Assembly (NCBI GenBank): GCA_963514095.1
Contig: OY741267.1
Coordinates: forward strand, 25,241,302 to 25,305,301
From: Eutrigla gurnardus
Taxonomy: Eukaryota > Chordata > Actinopteri > Perciformes > Triglidae
Direction: 5' to 3'
Length of the DNA: 64,000 bases
The translations under genes and the position numbers were made by a program. The notes beneath the pieces were generated by a model. That model was not told where the DNA came from, did not search any database, and saw only the letters and a list, made by a program, of their open reading frames with translations. Shown one piece after another: positions 20,781 to 32,090 of this stretch (position 1 is its first letter; every line of letters starts with the position of its first letter).

Positions 20781-23700
20781 TCTGAGGGTGAGTGCAGTCT
20801 AGCCTTGAGAATCAAGAAGCCAACGAGTCGTTCATGCCGCTGACGTTGAAGTGACACTTAAGGCTGTGAGGGCTGAAGTAGGGAGGCGAGGTTCGTCTAC
20901 CTGCTGAGGATGAAACCTCCGTCTGACTGGACTCCTCTGAATCAAACTAAATCTAAAGAGCTTCTCGCCTTCGCAACTTCAAAGTCAGAAATCTGTGAGG
21001 GATAAAAAAAAAAAGTTGTGATGTTATAAATGTTTGATTTCGTAGGGGCAAGCCGTATACTTTGATGTAAACTGTGGGTTGCGTAACCGAGAAAGAACGG
21101 AGTTACTCGGGGACGGCACGCTGTCAGCGGCCCTCCTCGTCTGATCTGTAATCAGCCGGAGCAGCGAGAGGTCAGCCCCCCTCCCAGCCCTTCGGCCTGA
21201 CAGTCTGTCCCAGGTTCGGCCTCTAATTGCCACATCAATTATGGATAAGGGAGCAGGGCTTTGTCGCTCCCACCGCCGGTCAATAGGATGGGCCTTTAAT
21301 GAAGTGGCTTGTCCTTTGATGCAGACTTGCAGGTAGTCGATACAGAAAACGGGCTCGTTGCTACCAAACTCCATTATCGGAGGCTAATGCGTCTCTGCCG
21401 TCTGAGACTAATAGTTTGCTTTAAAAACAAAAAGTTTGTGTTTGAAAGAGAAAATCCTTTCCGTGCCGTGCCTCCCCTTCTCCCCCCTCACCCCATCTGA
21501 GTCCCCCCTCTCCCCCCTGTGCATACCGGGCCGAGCTGAGACGAAGAGGATCAGACTCATCCCTGCTTATCCTTCTACTGTATTTTTCAATATCAGTGGA
21601 ATGTCTGCCTTTATTTGCTCGGTGCTGTGTTACAGCAGGAATGCCTGGGTTTTCTGTGCGAGTCGGCGGGGCTGGGCTCCGGGAGAGTCCAGAAAAAGTC
21701 AAGGGGTTCATCCACACAACTCAGAACCATACCGTCCCCATCCCAAACCCCCAGCAGAGCAGATGGGTATTCATAAAGTAGCACATATAAACGAGGGCCA
21801 TCACTAAGTTGCCTCAGCTAGTAGGTCTCTCTGTTATTCTGTGTGGACGGCAACAAAACGGATTGAGTCCGGATTAAATGTGGTGCCGAATGAAAACCCA
21901 AAGGTTTTGGTCGAAGCCTGATTGGGGGGCTGGGGCAGAAATGTGTTTTTGCAAACAATAAAATACAAGTCATAGCCGTTTCAATAAAGAACAACTTTAT
22001 GAGTCTGGACACCGTCTTTAAAATGGCATTTACAGCTCGGAAAGCTGCACGTGTGTCTTGCTATATTAGTAGAAAAGCCTTCTCTGGGAGGTAGTTAAGA
22101 CTTTTATGTGACTCATGAGTCACCAGCATCTCCTCGTTGCTCCGCTGGTAAAAACTTCACAGCAAGCAAACACACAAAAATGCAGAACTCCTCGTATCGT
22201 TTCCACCAACGTCGGAGGTGGTAGCTCCCACCACTTCCTTTCCTTTATCACCTGTTGCCACACCAGAGATCCTTAGTGCTTTCCGAAGCGTCCCCGAAGG
22301 TGTGCTGGAGAGCTTCAATCATAGAGGCCTTCGCTGATAGTGCTTAGGAAGGAAATGATGATGCGGGCTAATGAGAACCACTTGCCTCTGATGGGCCACG
22401 TTACCCAGGGAGCCCTTCAAGCTAATACGCTCTCAAAGTGCCATAAAAACCACGGGGGCAGAATGTGTCAAGGTAGGAAGGCGAAACAGCAACGGAGAGG
22501 CGGAAGATGGGATAAAACAGGATGGATGGGCACGGCAGGGGAATGGGAATATTTACAATAAAGGGGTGATTATAATAAATCAGAATCAGGTAGTTTTAGT
22601 GCTGACACATGTGTGTTGAAGGCCACATATTCATTTCATAAGCACTGGTTACTCAGAATCATTCACAGATATTGGCAAGTGTTTAGAGAAAATTACGCAA
22701 TATCAGATTGAACAAATAGATGACTCCGCATATCCGATAGAAAATGTGACTCCGACGATGACACATCCAGAAAAGAAACCCAGTCCACCTTCCTGTCCAG
22801 CAAAGCCGACCCTGATCCTCTGGTTCCTCCCTCCCCAGCCCTCCTCTGCCCCGCGGAGCTCTCTCTCAGCCCCCTTGAGCTCCAGATGAAAGGCTGAGGG
22901 GAAATGGCAGTCCCTACTGGTAATATCCGCACCGGGACCGGGCCAGTACATCTGCTGACCAGCCGGGACCCCGCTATCCACACACGCCAAGCCCAAAGGA
23001 GGCCCCCGGCTTCAGGCCGGGACCTAGAACGGGGAAGATCAAGGTTTGTTTTGAGGATCGGTTCTACCCAAACCTGGCAGAGTGCACAAGCAACCAAATC
23101 CCCCACCTCCACCCATGTTAACCCCCGTCTCGCACGGTACATTGGATCATAGGTTCTGCATGTTGCAACCTCTCCGAGCCTCGGCCCCTTCCACGTCGTC
23201 CTCTCGTGTGAGCCGGGACGCCGGTCCATCTGGTCCCGCGGCATCACACTTCCTCTACGGAGTTACAGCTCCTCGCACCGCGCCCTTTGACCACACGTCC
23301 TCTCTCAAGACCCCAAAACTGGAGCACATCACCACTTAAATCTCCACTCTCTCCATCGTGCAAGTCTCCTGAACATGAAAGGCAGGTGTGTGTGTGTGTG
23401 TGTGTGTCCAGGGCAACAGCAGGCCGTGGTGGGCTTGGGGCCGATCCAGTGTAATCCTGCTAACACGAGTGCAGCGCGGCCATATCCTGCCCAAGCAGCC
23501 GTTCCTTTTCAGGAATGTGCTTGTCCTGCCAGGGCGAACAGCTGCCGCACACCTTTATGGCCTTTTGGGCTTTGGAACCGAGTTTCACTTGGTGCCCCTT
23601 TATCATTCAGGTACAAAACCCCCCCCAAGAACATTAAGAGGCAGGTAAGTCATAGTTGAATCGCCGTATCAAGGGCAGCTTGGAAGTCATTATTTGTGCG

Positions 23701-24000
23701 ATACAATGCAGGCTTTTTAAACTGTGTATAGAAACACATTACACCGGACAGTGATAGATGGGGAGCTCTGGTGCCCTTCAGCCTTAAATTCAAATCTGCT
23801 GATTGGAGCCTTCTCGTGCCATTTAGACCCACCTCTCCATGTCTTTGCATTTGAGTCTGGAGGAGAATCTGCAGAATAAAGCTCACAACGTGCATTACAC
23901 TTTATTTTATATATATATATAGAGTGTCCAAAATCCCAGAACTAGCAGCTGTGGATTTAAAATAGTATTCAGAGTTTACCTCCCTTTGGGGTCAGGGTTA

Positions 24001-24046
24001 CACACACACACACACCCACACACCCACACACACACACACACACACC
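24001..24046. repeat. (CA)n microsatellite with CCA interruptions
   Basis: CA units interrupted by CCCA. Confidence 0.95.
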
Positions 24047-24557
24047 TCGGGGGTATGCAAGGAGAGACGAGCACATTTCAAATAACAGAAGCTCAGCGAT
24101 CAACGGTTGGATGTTTTCCATCTTGTCATATTTCGATGATTATGTTCTCTGACATGATGGCAAAGCAAAACCCATCAGTGCCAACGTCTCCGTGCTCACA
24201 GAGACGTTTAGCCAGCGCGGTGCAGAGTGTGTGAGCGATGCCGGCGGTGTCTTCGCCTCCTGGATGAGCTCACCGGTGTTGCCTGACAGATGGTGTTTGT
24301 TACCGAGACAGAATTGTACTTTCATGGTTGTGAGATTCACACTTTTGTTTAGTTTTTTTTGCAGCACATCCCTCCGGCTCCATCACAGGAAGTGTTTATC
24401 CGTGCCCCCCCCCCCCCTCTGAGATGGATAACCTGTTTGTTTTTTAATGACTTCTCACACCTTTTGTCAGGCTGATTGCCTCAACAGCAGCACGACCAAC
24501 CAGACAACGGTGAGGTGCAGCGGCGGGGATGCTTTTTAAACATCCCATACACTTTCC

Positions 24558-24944
24558 TACGACGACATATTAGGGCCACTGTAGGGGGGAAAAACAGAGC
24601 AGAGAGAGCTCAGCAATAATCGGGGAAAAAAGTGGCACATTTTTGACTTTTTTTTATATAATATGATATTATATGCTTGGGTCCACAAACACCGGATGTT
24701 GCCGTTGCTATGACAAGAAGTGAAAGCTACCGCTAGCATCTTAACCACCCCGATCAATAAACACCCATAAGATGACAATTTGGCCTCATATAAATAAAAC
24801 CAACAATAAGCATCAACAGCATCACCCTAAAAAACTTAACAAATTTGCCACTTTATAAACTCGCAAATTTGCCACTTTTTTCTCAGAATGTTGCCTCCCT
24901 CTCTCGGCTCGTTTTTTTCTCTCCTACAGTTAATACACCGTTGT
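24558..24944 (+). mobile_element. Foldback MITE, copy C
   Basis: This copy starts with TACGACGACATATTAGGGCC and ACTGTAGGG, and ends with CCTACAGTTAATACACCGTTGT, giving nearly complete terminal inverted repeats. It contains CACCGGATGTTGCCGTTGCT and the AATAAGCATCAACAGCATCACC core. There is no ORF of note. Confidence 0.85.
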
Positions 24945-27900
24945 TCTTTCCTTAATCCTAAAAGTTTAATAAAAAACCCAAACTTTACAGTTTATTCATT
25001 TTGACTGTGAGAAAGACATCTCTTCTCTTCAGTCTGTTTTTACAGCTCGGCACAAAAGGCCAGAACAGAAACGACAGAAACTCCGACAAGACAAATAAAA
25101 CACTGTTCTACCGTTTTCATGTTTTGACATTCGGAGCCTCCTCTCTCTTCCAAGCGGAGAGACAGCTGTCTAATGTGCCACTGTGGGTTTCTTTTAGAGA
25201 TTAATGCACTAAAGAGCTAGCAACAAATGAATAGCTCCTTTGGAAGGAGCAGCCATAAGTGTTCCCGCGCTAATATAGCTAATAAGCCACAGTCACGCCA
25301 GCCGACAGTCCCACAGAAGAGGCTTGCTGCAGGGTAACGGAGATGACACGCCTCATTAAAAGATCCACTGATTTATCTCCGTTCATGGCTGCGGTCATGG
25401 CAGCTCCTCCATGACTAGGCCTTGTTGAGTTGGCACAGCGAGCACGCTAGCATGTCTCCGGGCGAGAGAGAGAGGGAGACACAGAGAGAGAGAGAGAGGA
25501 TCTGAAGCCGGATCAAACACAGCCATGACATCATGCGATCAGACCGAGTGTGTGAACTCCAAACTCGTCTCTGGAGGTTTATTGTGTCAAATATGAACAT
25601 TGTGCTCACGTTTTAATGCGGCTGCCGAGTTTCTGCACTCTTAAACATTCTATATCAGTCAGACTCGCAGAAGCATCCATCGCATCCGAGGGCTGATAGG
25701 GAGAGAGCGAGCGAGTCTGTTCTCTGCAGATTAGCGCCGTTCATTAGCTCGGTAATGAAGTCGCTCTCGGCATGACAGCGGGTGGTCCTGCCCCCTTTTA
25801 ACACGGACCTCGGGAGCTCTGGCAAAGCCACGCCGAGCAAACGAGCACACAGACGTATGGGAGGTAAACGGTGCCTCGGAAAATCAGCAACAGTTTCACC
25901 AACAGTTAAACCGTACAATAACGAGATTTGTCTTTAAACCTCTTGAATGTAAATCCAATTAAGTCTCTAACATGTCTGATCCACCTGAAAACATCCTCAC
26001 AACCAAACAAACAGCCAGGCTCGGCCGGTGTGAGTGAATGATCCGCCAAGGTCACATGACCCGGCTCTCTCTTTGGCATCGGTCTCCAGAGAAGTGACCG
26101 TGGACGGTGTCGTCGAACACGAGGGCCAATGCTGTAATTTGTGTTCACCAAAAAGGCCAATCACAGCGCTCCAAAGACGTGTTATCGGATGACAAATACT
26201 CCTTTTGAAAGCTAAAGGACAGTCGTACGTCTGCACCGCGGTATGGATTTATACTCTGAGAGCAGATTAATGGGTTTTTGCTCTGTAAGGAGACTCAGAC
26301 AGTGGTCTTGATTGATTGTTCCCTGCTGTTGTCAGAGCTTCTATGTTTTATCCACATCGCTACGAGGAGGCCGAGTCCAGGCTTCGTTCAGAGTCGTGTG
26401 GAACAGGGAACGTAATGGCTATCGATTGCTGTTCGCTGCATTGTGGCGATGATGGCCTCGGGATAAAGTTCCTTTGATGGTCGCCAAATTCAGTGCTGCA
26501 CAATTGTTCCCGCCTTTAAAACAAATGTTACATTTTTTCTTGAAATGATTCGCCCAATGTTGGATTTCGTGCATTATTTTTCACGTTACGTGTGTGTTGT
26601 TTAAGGATGCACCAAAACTTATGAAGCTTAACTTTGCATGATCAAACTAGTAATAACATTACTAGTTATTGTTTTCACCCTAATCCCCTTTTGCCTTTGA
26701 ACTTTATGTTTCATGCATGTTTAGCAGGCTCCTTAGCATCCCATAATAAGTGGAATAAAAATAGCTATTTGTCATGTTTTTGATGCAAAATTTTATCAGA
26801 TTTGTTTCAAATGTAACCATGCAGATGATGTGACTATAAAATTGTAAAGGAGAAGTCAACGGGATGGCGTTGCCGTGGCAATTTGCATGTTTTCGCCATG
26901 ACACAGGAAGCTGCTGTAACTTGCTATATAAGGTCTGATGGTATCTACCGATTGGCATGAAATATAAATGGTGTGGTCTAAACAGACATACAGCAAAATG
27001 ACATATCATTAGTGTGTGTGTTCTGCCAAATAGTGGGCACAGAATGAATCATTTTCAGCACCACACACTCCACCAGCAAGACTCCAGTGGTCATGGAAAT
27101 CCTAATTCATCACATATTACGTACAATACAGTGGCTAATACCTGAGTATTGCTGTATTTACTTCACATTCAGGTCTAAATATCGCTGCAAGTAGTCAAAT
27201 AAAACTGCATCAGGCAGAACACATGTTACATAAGGATCAGAACTGTGTTTTTAAAGTCTTTCAAGGCCAGAGAATGATGTCGCTGTTGATGGCTCACAAA
27301 GGGACAAAGTGTTTTGTCGTGAAAAAGCCATTTAAACGACGCTGCAAACATTAGTTGGTGCTGCGACCCGAGAAATTCAAAAAGAGATAAATGTTTTGTC
27401 AGAATGTGAAAAAGGCTGTTGAATGTCTTTCGGCTCCTTTTCAAGGATATTTTTTTTTGCTGTTATTTTGTGCAACAGAGAGTAAAGAGGTGACAGACAA
27501 TGATGTGGGAATAAAAAAAAAAACAGAACTGATGACATGAGAAAGGCTCTTGGAAGCATTGTGTTTGATTGGGTGTCCATCATAGGGCGCCTGCTAATGT
27601 CTGGAGTTACATCTCCGCACTAAATGTGCATCTGCTTCGGGCCGAGTAAACACGGAGAGACTGCTGACTCAGCATCTCTGCAGCCATGCAGAAGAGATCC
27701 AGCTTAGATCTCATCGCTGATGCCCGTCTTCATTGCGTTTGCCTGTCTGCCTGCTTGGACATGCACCTGCTCCTCCACGTTCCCTGCTACTCCCTCCACA
27801 CCAGACAGACAGACACATGCTTCACACCGAGCTAATCTGTTCAACTGTGTAGGTGGAAAAACAGAACATGGTAATTAGCTTTGATTAACAAGAAGTTTCT

Positions 27901-27957
27901 GCAGGAGATCAAATGATTCTCATCAAAGCCGACACAAGCCCCGACACCTCCTCGCTG

Positions 27958-27962
<5 letters not shown>

Positions 27963-27998
<36 letters not shown>
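27963..27998. repeat. (GT)n microsatellite
   Basis: About 18 GT units. Confidence 0.95.
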
Positions 27999-28001
<3 letters not shown>

Positions 28002-28141
28002 AATTAAACTGGCTGGTTGTCTCAGGATCTGAGGTGCCTTGGGCGACGAAGGATGGCAGGATGTGGAAATGTGTTTTATAGCGTCTCTTTGACAACGTGA
28101 ATGAGTTTGTGAGGAAACAATTCGATGCTCATTGAGCTGGA

Positions 28142-28143
<2 letters not shown>

Positions 28144-28187
<44 letters not shown>
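28144..28187. repeat. (GA)n microsatellite
   Basis: About 22 GA units, some 190 bp downstream (coding strand) of the GPC5-like donor at 28374. Confidence 0.95.
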
Positions 28188-28191
<4 letters not shown>

Positions 28192-28330
28192 CCGCCTTGT
28201 GAGAGGCGGATCTGTCCTTGGTCATGTACCGAACACACAACACCAAATTATAACGGGGATGTTATGAATCATCACAAAGCGGTGTTGGTATCGTGTAAAG
28301 GATGCACGCTACGTTTGCCAACAACACTGG

Positions 28331-28334
<4 letters not shown>

Positions 28335-28366
<32 letters not shown>
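28335..28366. repeat. gpc5: (CA)n tract abutting the 5' splice site
   Basis: On the coding strand the donor reads CCT|GTGAGTAACACACAC..., so a CA tract of about 16 units starts within about 8 nt of the exon end. Intronic CA repeats near donors are known binding sites for hnRNP L. Confidence 0.95.
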
Positions 28367-28370
<4 letters not shown>

Positions 28371-28373
28371 CAC

Positions 28374-28521
28374 AGGTCTGGTCTTGTCCCTCTCCTGAGG
28401 CCTGACATCCGTCTTCGTCATCACAGTCTGTGGCGCTGCCGTCCTCCGTCGCCTCGCCGCTGCCCAGCTCGTCCCACGCCGGCTCAGTTTGGGAAAGTTT
28501 GGGAAACCTCTCCTGGGTCTC
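28374..28521 (-). CDS. gpc5: Glypican-5-like, glycosaminoglycan-attachment exon
   Basis: This exon encodes 49 residues plus one base in phase 0 (acceptor GTGTTCCAG, donor CCT|GTGAGT). It begins ETQERFPKL and contains W.ELGSGEA, then DCDDEDGCQASGEGQ. Human GPC5, from memory, has WELLQLGSGGG and GDCDDEDGCGGSGSGE in the same order, so the match is specific. The two Ser-Gly sites in acidic surroundings (LGSGEA, QASGEG) are the expected heparan or chondroitin sulfate attachment points near the membrane. The paired cysteines of CDDEDGC are conserved. It joins 42995-43115 (phase 0) and 13005-13195 (phase 1) in frame. The acceptor has a poor polypyrimidine tract (purine-mixed, with an AT/GT-rich region upstream), and a CA tract directly follows the donor. 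Confidence 0.93.
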
Positions 28522-28582
28522 CTGGAACACAAACACACTTCATAACACACCGGCACATGTACAATATATACCACACACACAC

Positions 28583-28618
<36 letters not shown>
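28583..28618. repeat. (AT)n microsatellite
   Basis: An AT tract with one GT interruption, about 60-100 nt upstream (coding strand) of the 28521 acceptor. A CA stretch adjoins it. Confidence 0.95.
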
Positions 28619-28747
28619 CTCTCATACGTTTACAAGCAAATCTGGTTCAACACTGGTCTTCAAGACTTGTCATGTATAAACCTACTCTTTAGGTCACACA
28701 GGCGACTTAAAAGACCCTCTTTGAAATACTATTTCAGGTTCCTTATG

Positions 28748-28770
28748 CCCCCCCCCCCCCCCCCCCCCCC
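28748..28770. repeat. Poly-C run
   Basis: About 22 consecutive C residues. Confidence 0.9.
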
Positions 28771-30048
28771 TCCTGTCTCTTGGTCGGACATATCCTCCCC
28801 CTGTAATTATCAGCCAGGGCCGCACATACGATAGCAGGCGTCCTGGGGCCTGAGAGGAGCGGTGTGGGTGGCCCTGGGTGGTAAGATGACGGGGTGCATT
28901 TAATTACAACCACGTTGTAGAGAAGCATTGATTACAAGGTTGCAAAGGAGCCCCCCCCAATAAACATATATATATATACACACACAATATGATGTGAAGT
29001 AAAACTACTAATCTAAATATCTTCGTGAATTACCTTTTTGTTCCATGGCTCAGATGAGACGTCATTAAACACATGACAACACCACTTTACTGTTATATAA
29101 TATTCATGAGTTATTGTCATTATTATTACTATTACTATTATTATGCTCTCTTTCGTCCTTCCCATACTCACAACCACTAAACGCATGCTTTATAACATAT
29201 CGCTCCGAAACACTCTAAAATCACAGTAGCTTCATTATATCTAATATAATATAATAAAATCTCTCTTTACTTTTGACACCTTCTCTCTCCCTCTCCCTCT
29301 CTCTCTCCCTCTCTCTCCCTCCCTCCCTCGAGGCCTGCTGGATCCGTCCTTCGCATATTTTAACATCCTGCGTGGGTTTGAGATCAGCTGCTCGTAAAAA
29401 ACACACTTCATTCAAAAACTTGACGGCAACAAAATATAAACTCCGTCTTGGTTTGTTTGTTTTTTCCCACTAATTCCAGCAATTTGTTGGAAATCAACCC
29501 TTAAATCAAACCCGTAAGCCTTAATTACGTTCGACTAAAAGCACGGATTGTTTTCCATATCATAGCAACCAGACACAAAAACTCTCCTCTAAAGTGTTCT
29601 CGAGTGTTTCCAGCTGAGCATGTGCAGGAGAAAGCCGGATGTTTTCCAGCGTTGGTGGACCTGTACACACCCTGTAGGTTACAGTTTTAACGTCTGCATC
29701 ATCGCCACCGTGTTTCTACTAACTAACGGTCATCAACACTTCCAGAAGCAAATCATCGCACCAGCGCTGGGCTGCAGGAAGACTCCCTGAAACACCGCTT
29801 GCTTGTGATGTTCGCCCCTCTCAGCATGGGGACCCACTAATTGGACCACCTGCTGGTCCCTCCCCCGCTGTCCGCCATCATCAAGGTGGTCTTTGTTCCC
29901 GCCACTTCTCTGACTAAAGAACGCTCCCCGGACACGACAACAAACAACCTTTGGGGGACGAGGGGCCAAAGAAAACCAGATCTGTGTGAATCTATAGGGA
30001 CACACGTGGGTTCTGTTTGTTTTCAACATGATTAAGGTTTTTTATGCA

Positions 30049-30049
<1 letters not shown>

Positions 30050-30111
<62 letters not shown>
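30050..30111. repeat. (CA)n microsatellite
   Basis: About 31 CA units. Confidence 0.95.
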
Positions 30112-30113
<2 letters not shown>

Positions 30114-30858
30114 TTAAAACATTCATGAGGAAGCTGGCGAGATCAATCCCGCTGCTCAGCTGACCTTCACATGGAGGAGAACGACCACTGAAGACACGTT
30201 GAAAGGAGGCGGGGGAGGAAAGGGGGGCGGGGCTTGGGCTGCTGAGGGATGACTCATGTCGTCTCCATCGACACCAGACTCTGACGTTCACTCAACGCAC
30301 CTGGCAGCTAAGGTGACCTTTAACCCGTTAACCCCCTCACCATCAACACCGCAAAAGAATAACTAATTGATTCCTGAATGTAAATTGATGAAACTTTTTT
30401 TTCCTGTTTTCCAGCCCTGATGGTGATGACAAAGTAAGTGTTGAGAGATATCAAAGTAAAATAAGAAGAAGAAGAAGAAGAAGAAGAATCCTCTGAGAAC
30501 GGAGAAATATTTGCACGAAAGGTTCACGGCGATTCATGACATATTGATGGGCTCTTTCATTCCAGACCTCCGAGAAGAGAATATAGACCCAGACAGTCAA
30601 GGCCGTACAAGTAGAAATAATGAGCATCTTGCACAAAAACTGATGTCGGCGTATAAATGCTTGATTGTCAGCGGCGATTCAACCGGTGTCAAGGTAATCA
30701 GGACAGAAGTCGTGGCTACGGTGATATTCGTAGCGACTAGCATCGTCTGCAGTGAAGAGTGGGAGAGGAGCCGGATCCAGAGTCCACTTCAGACTTCATT
30801 GTGTCTTTACGTTTTTACTAAACATCAATCTCTCTCTCTCTCTCAGGTCGGAAAGCAC

Positions 30859-30860
<2 letters not shown>

Positions 30861-30916
<56 letters not shown>
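30861..30916. repeat. (AT)n microsatellite, about 28 units
   Basis: A long pure AT tract, self-complementary and able to extrude a cruciform. Confidence 0.95.
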
Positions 30917-30918
<2 letters not shown>

Positions 30919-31200
30919 TTATATATACGGTTTTTCGCTGAGGTTTTTCAAAGAACTTTGAAAGAATATGGAGACCGCTTCTATCTCTAATTGACATGGT
31001 AGATGTTTTGCCTAATGAATGACTGACTGAGCTTTATTATAACTATCTTCCTTTCTTCTTCATATGATAATTATAAGCCATTTCTTTTGAGGTTCCTTTG
31101 ATTCCTGTTATTATTGTCTCTTTTTTATTTGCTTGTTTGTTGTTTTTGCGTGTAGCCTGAGGCCGAAAGGGTGAGGGAGGGGTGAGGGTGGGAGGGAAAA

Positions 31201-31218
31201 GGGGGGGGGGGGGGGGGG
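31201..31218. repeat. Poly-G run
   Basis: About 18 G residues. Confidence 0.9.
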
Positions 31219-31383
31219 AATTTAGTAAAATGTGAGCACTATACATGTACATGTAATCTCTTGCTCAGTATATATATATATATACATTGCTGCTCAACAC
31301 TTGTTCTTTTGTACATATTTTCAGTATACATTTATATATATATAACATATTTTTAGTATATATTTCTATATATTACATATTTT

Positions 31384-31492
31384 CTATTTGAGGTCACCGT
31401 GTGAAGGGAAACTGCAAAATAATGATTTCATTACTCAGTGTGAACTATGTTTCTACGGTGTGTGTGAAAATAAAAAATAAAAAATCTTGAAT
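31384..31492 (+). repeat. Interspersed repeat tail shared with 18955-19030
   Basis: ATTTGAGGTCACCGTGTGAAG and GGAAACTGCAAAATAATG match the copy near 18960. This copy ends in an A-rich AAAATAAAAAATAAAAAATC tail, as expected of a retroposed element. Confidence 0.5.
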
Positions 31493-31845
31493 TCACATAC
31501 ACACCAGAGCACAATAGCAACAATAACGGACACAACAAGACCGGATCGTGAAACCGGATCAGGGCCCTGTGAAACCGGATTCCTTTCCTTCGGTGGAAGC
31601 GGCTCAAACGTATCAAATTGTGCTCTCCGTAAATAAAATGAAAGCTGACAACACAGCTGGAAGGCTCCGTTTTCATAGACGGACAGTTAGGTGAGAAAGA
31701 GGAAAAGAAAAGTGTTAACGATATTTCATGCTGGGAGAGTTTTATAGTTATGGGATGGATCCCGTTACGAGCCGCTGACAGGCTTTGCAACGTGACACGC
31801 CGAGGAGGGAGGAGAAACCTTGGTTTGGTGTAGTGGCAGGACAAT

Positions 31846-32090
31846 ATCTCGATATATCGTGTTGTTGTAGTGAATAAACACAGTATATACAATTCATTCC
31901 TGCTTTTGACCTTTTCACCGGTATTTTTTCTCCTTCAGATACACAGATATTGTGATGCATATCGCATATGCAATATATCATGTATGGCAGTATCGTGATA
32001 TCATTGTTATCATGGGAAATATATTGTGATATTATTGTTATCGTGAGTAACTTATTGTTATCGTGAGTAACTTATGTTTCCTACCTACTG
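31846..32090. repeat. ATCGTGATAT-type degenerate repeat
   Basis: Recurring blocks of ATATCGTGATAT, ATTGTTATCATGG and TTATCGTGAGTAACTTAT (the last duplicated directly at about 32038-32071). It resembles an old DNA-transposon end but is not classified. Confidence 0.4.

Larger units (their letters stand above)
13196..28373 (-). other. gpc5: Last intron of the GPC5-like gene (15.2 kb)
   Basis: The intron is bounded by a GTGAGT donor at 28373-28368 and a CT-rich acceptor before 13195. It contains an L2-like LINE tail, a 12-bp minisatellite, two foldback MITEs and many dinucleotide tracts, listed separately. Unlisted stretches are unique intronic sequence. Some (about 21200-21420, 22250-22480, 25200-25420) look unusually repeat-free and could be conserved noncoding DNA. 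No nested gene is supported, although a 184-codon minus-strand frame lies at 22693-23247. Confidence 0.8.

Noticed and set aside
28272..28834. Plus- and minus-strand frames overlapping 28374-28521
   Set aside because: They pass through splice sites, CA and AT repeats; only the minus-strand exon portion matches a glypican.
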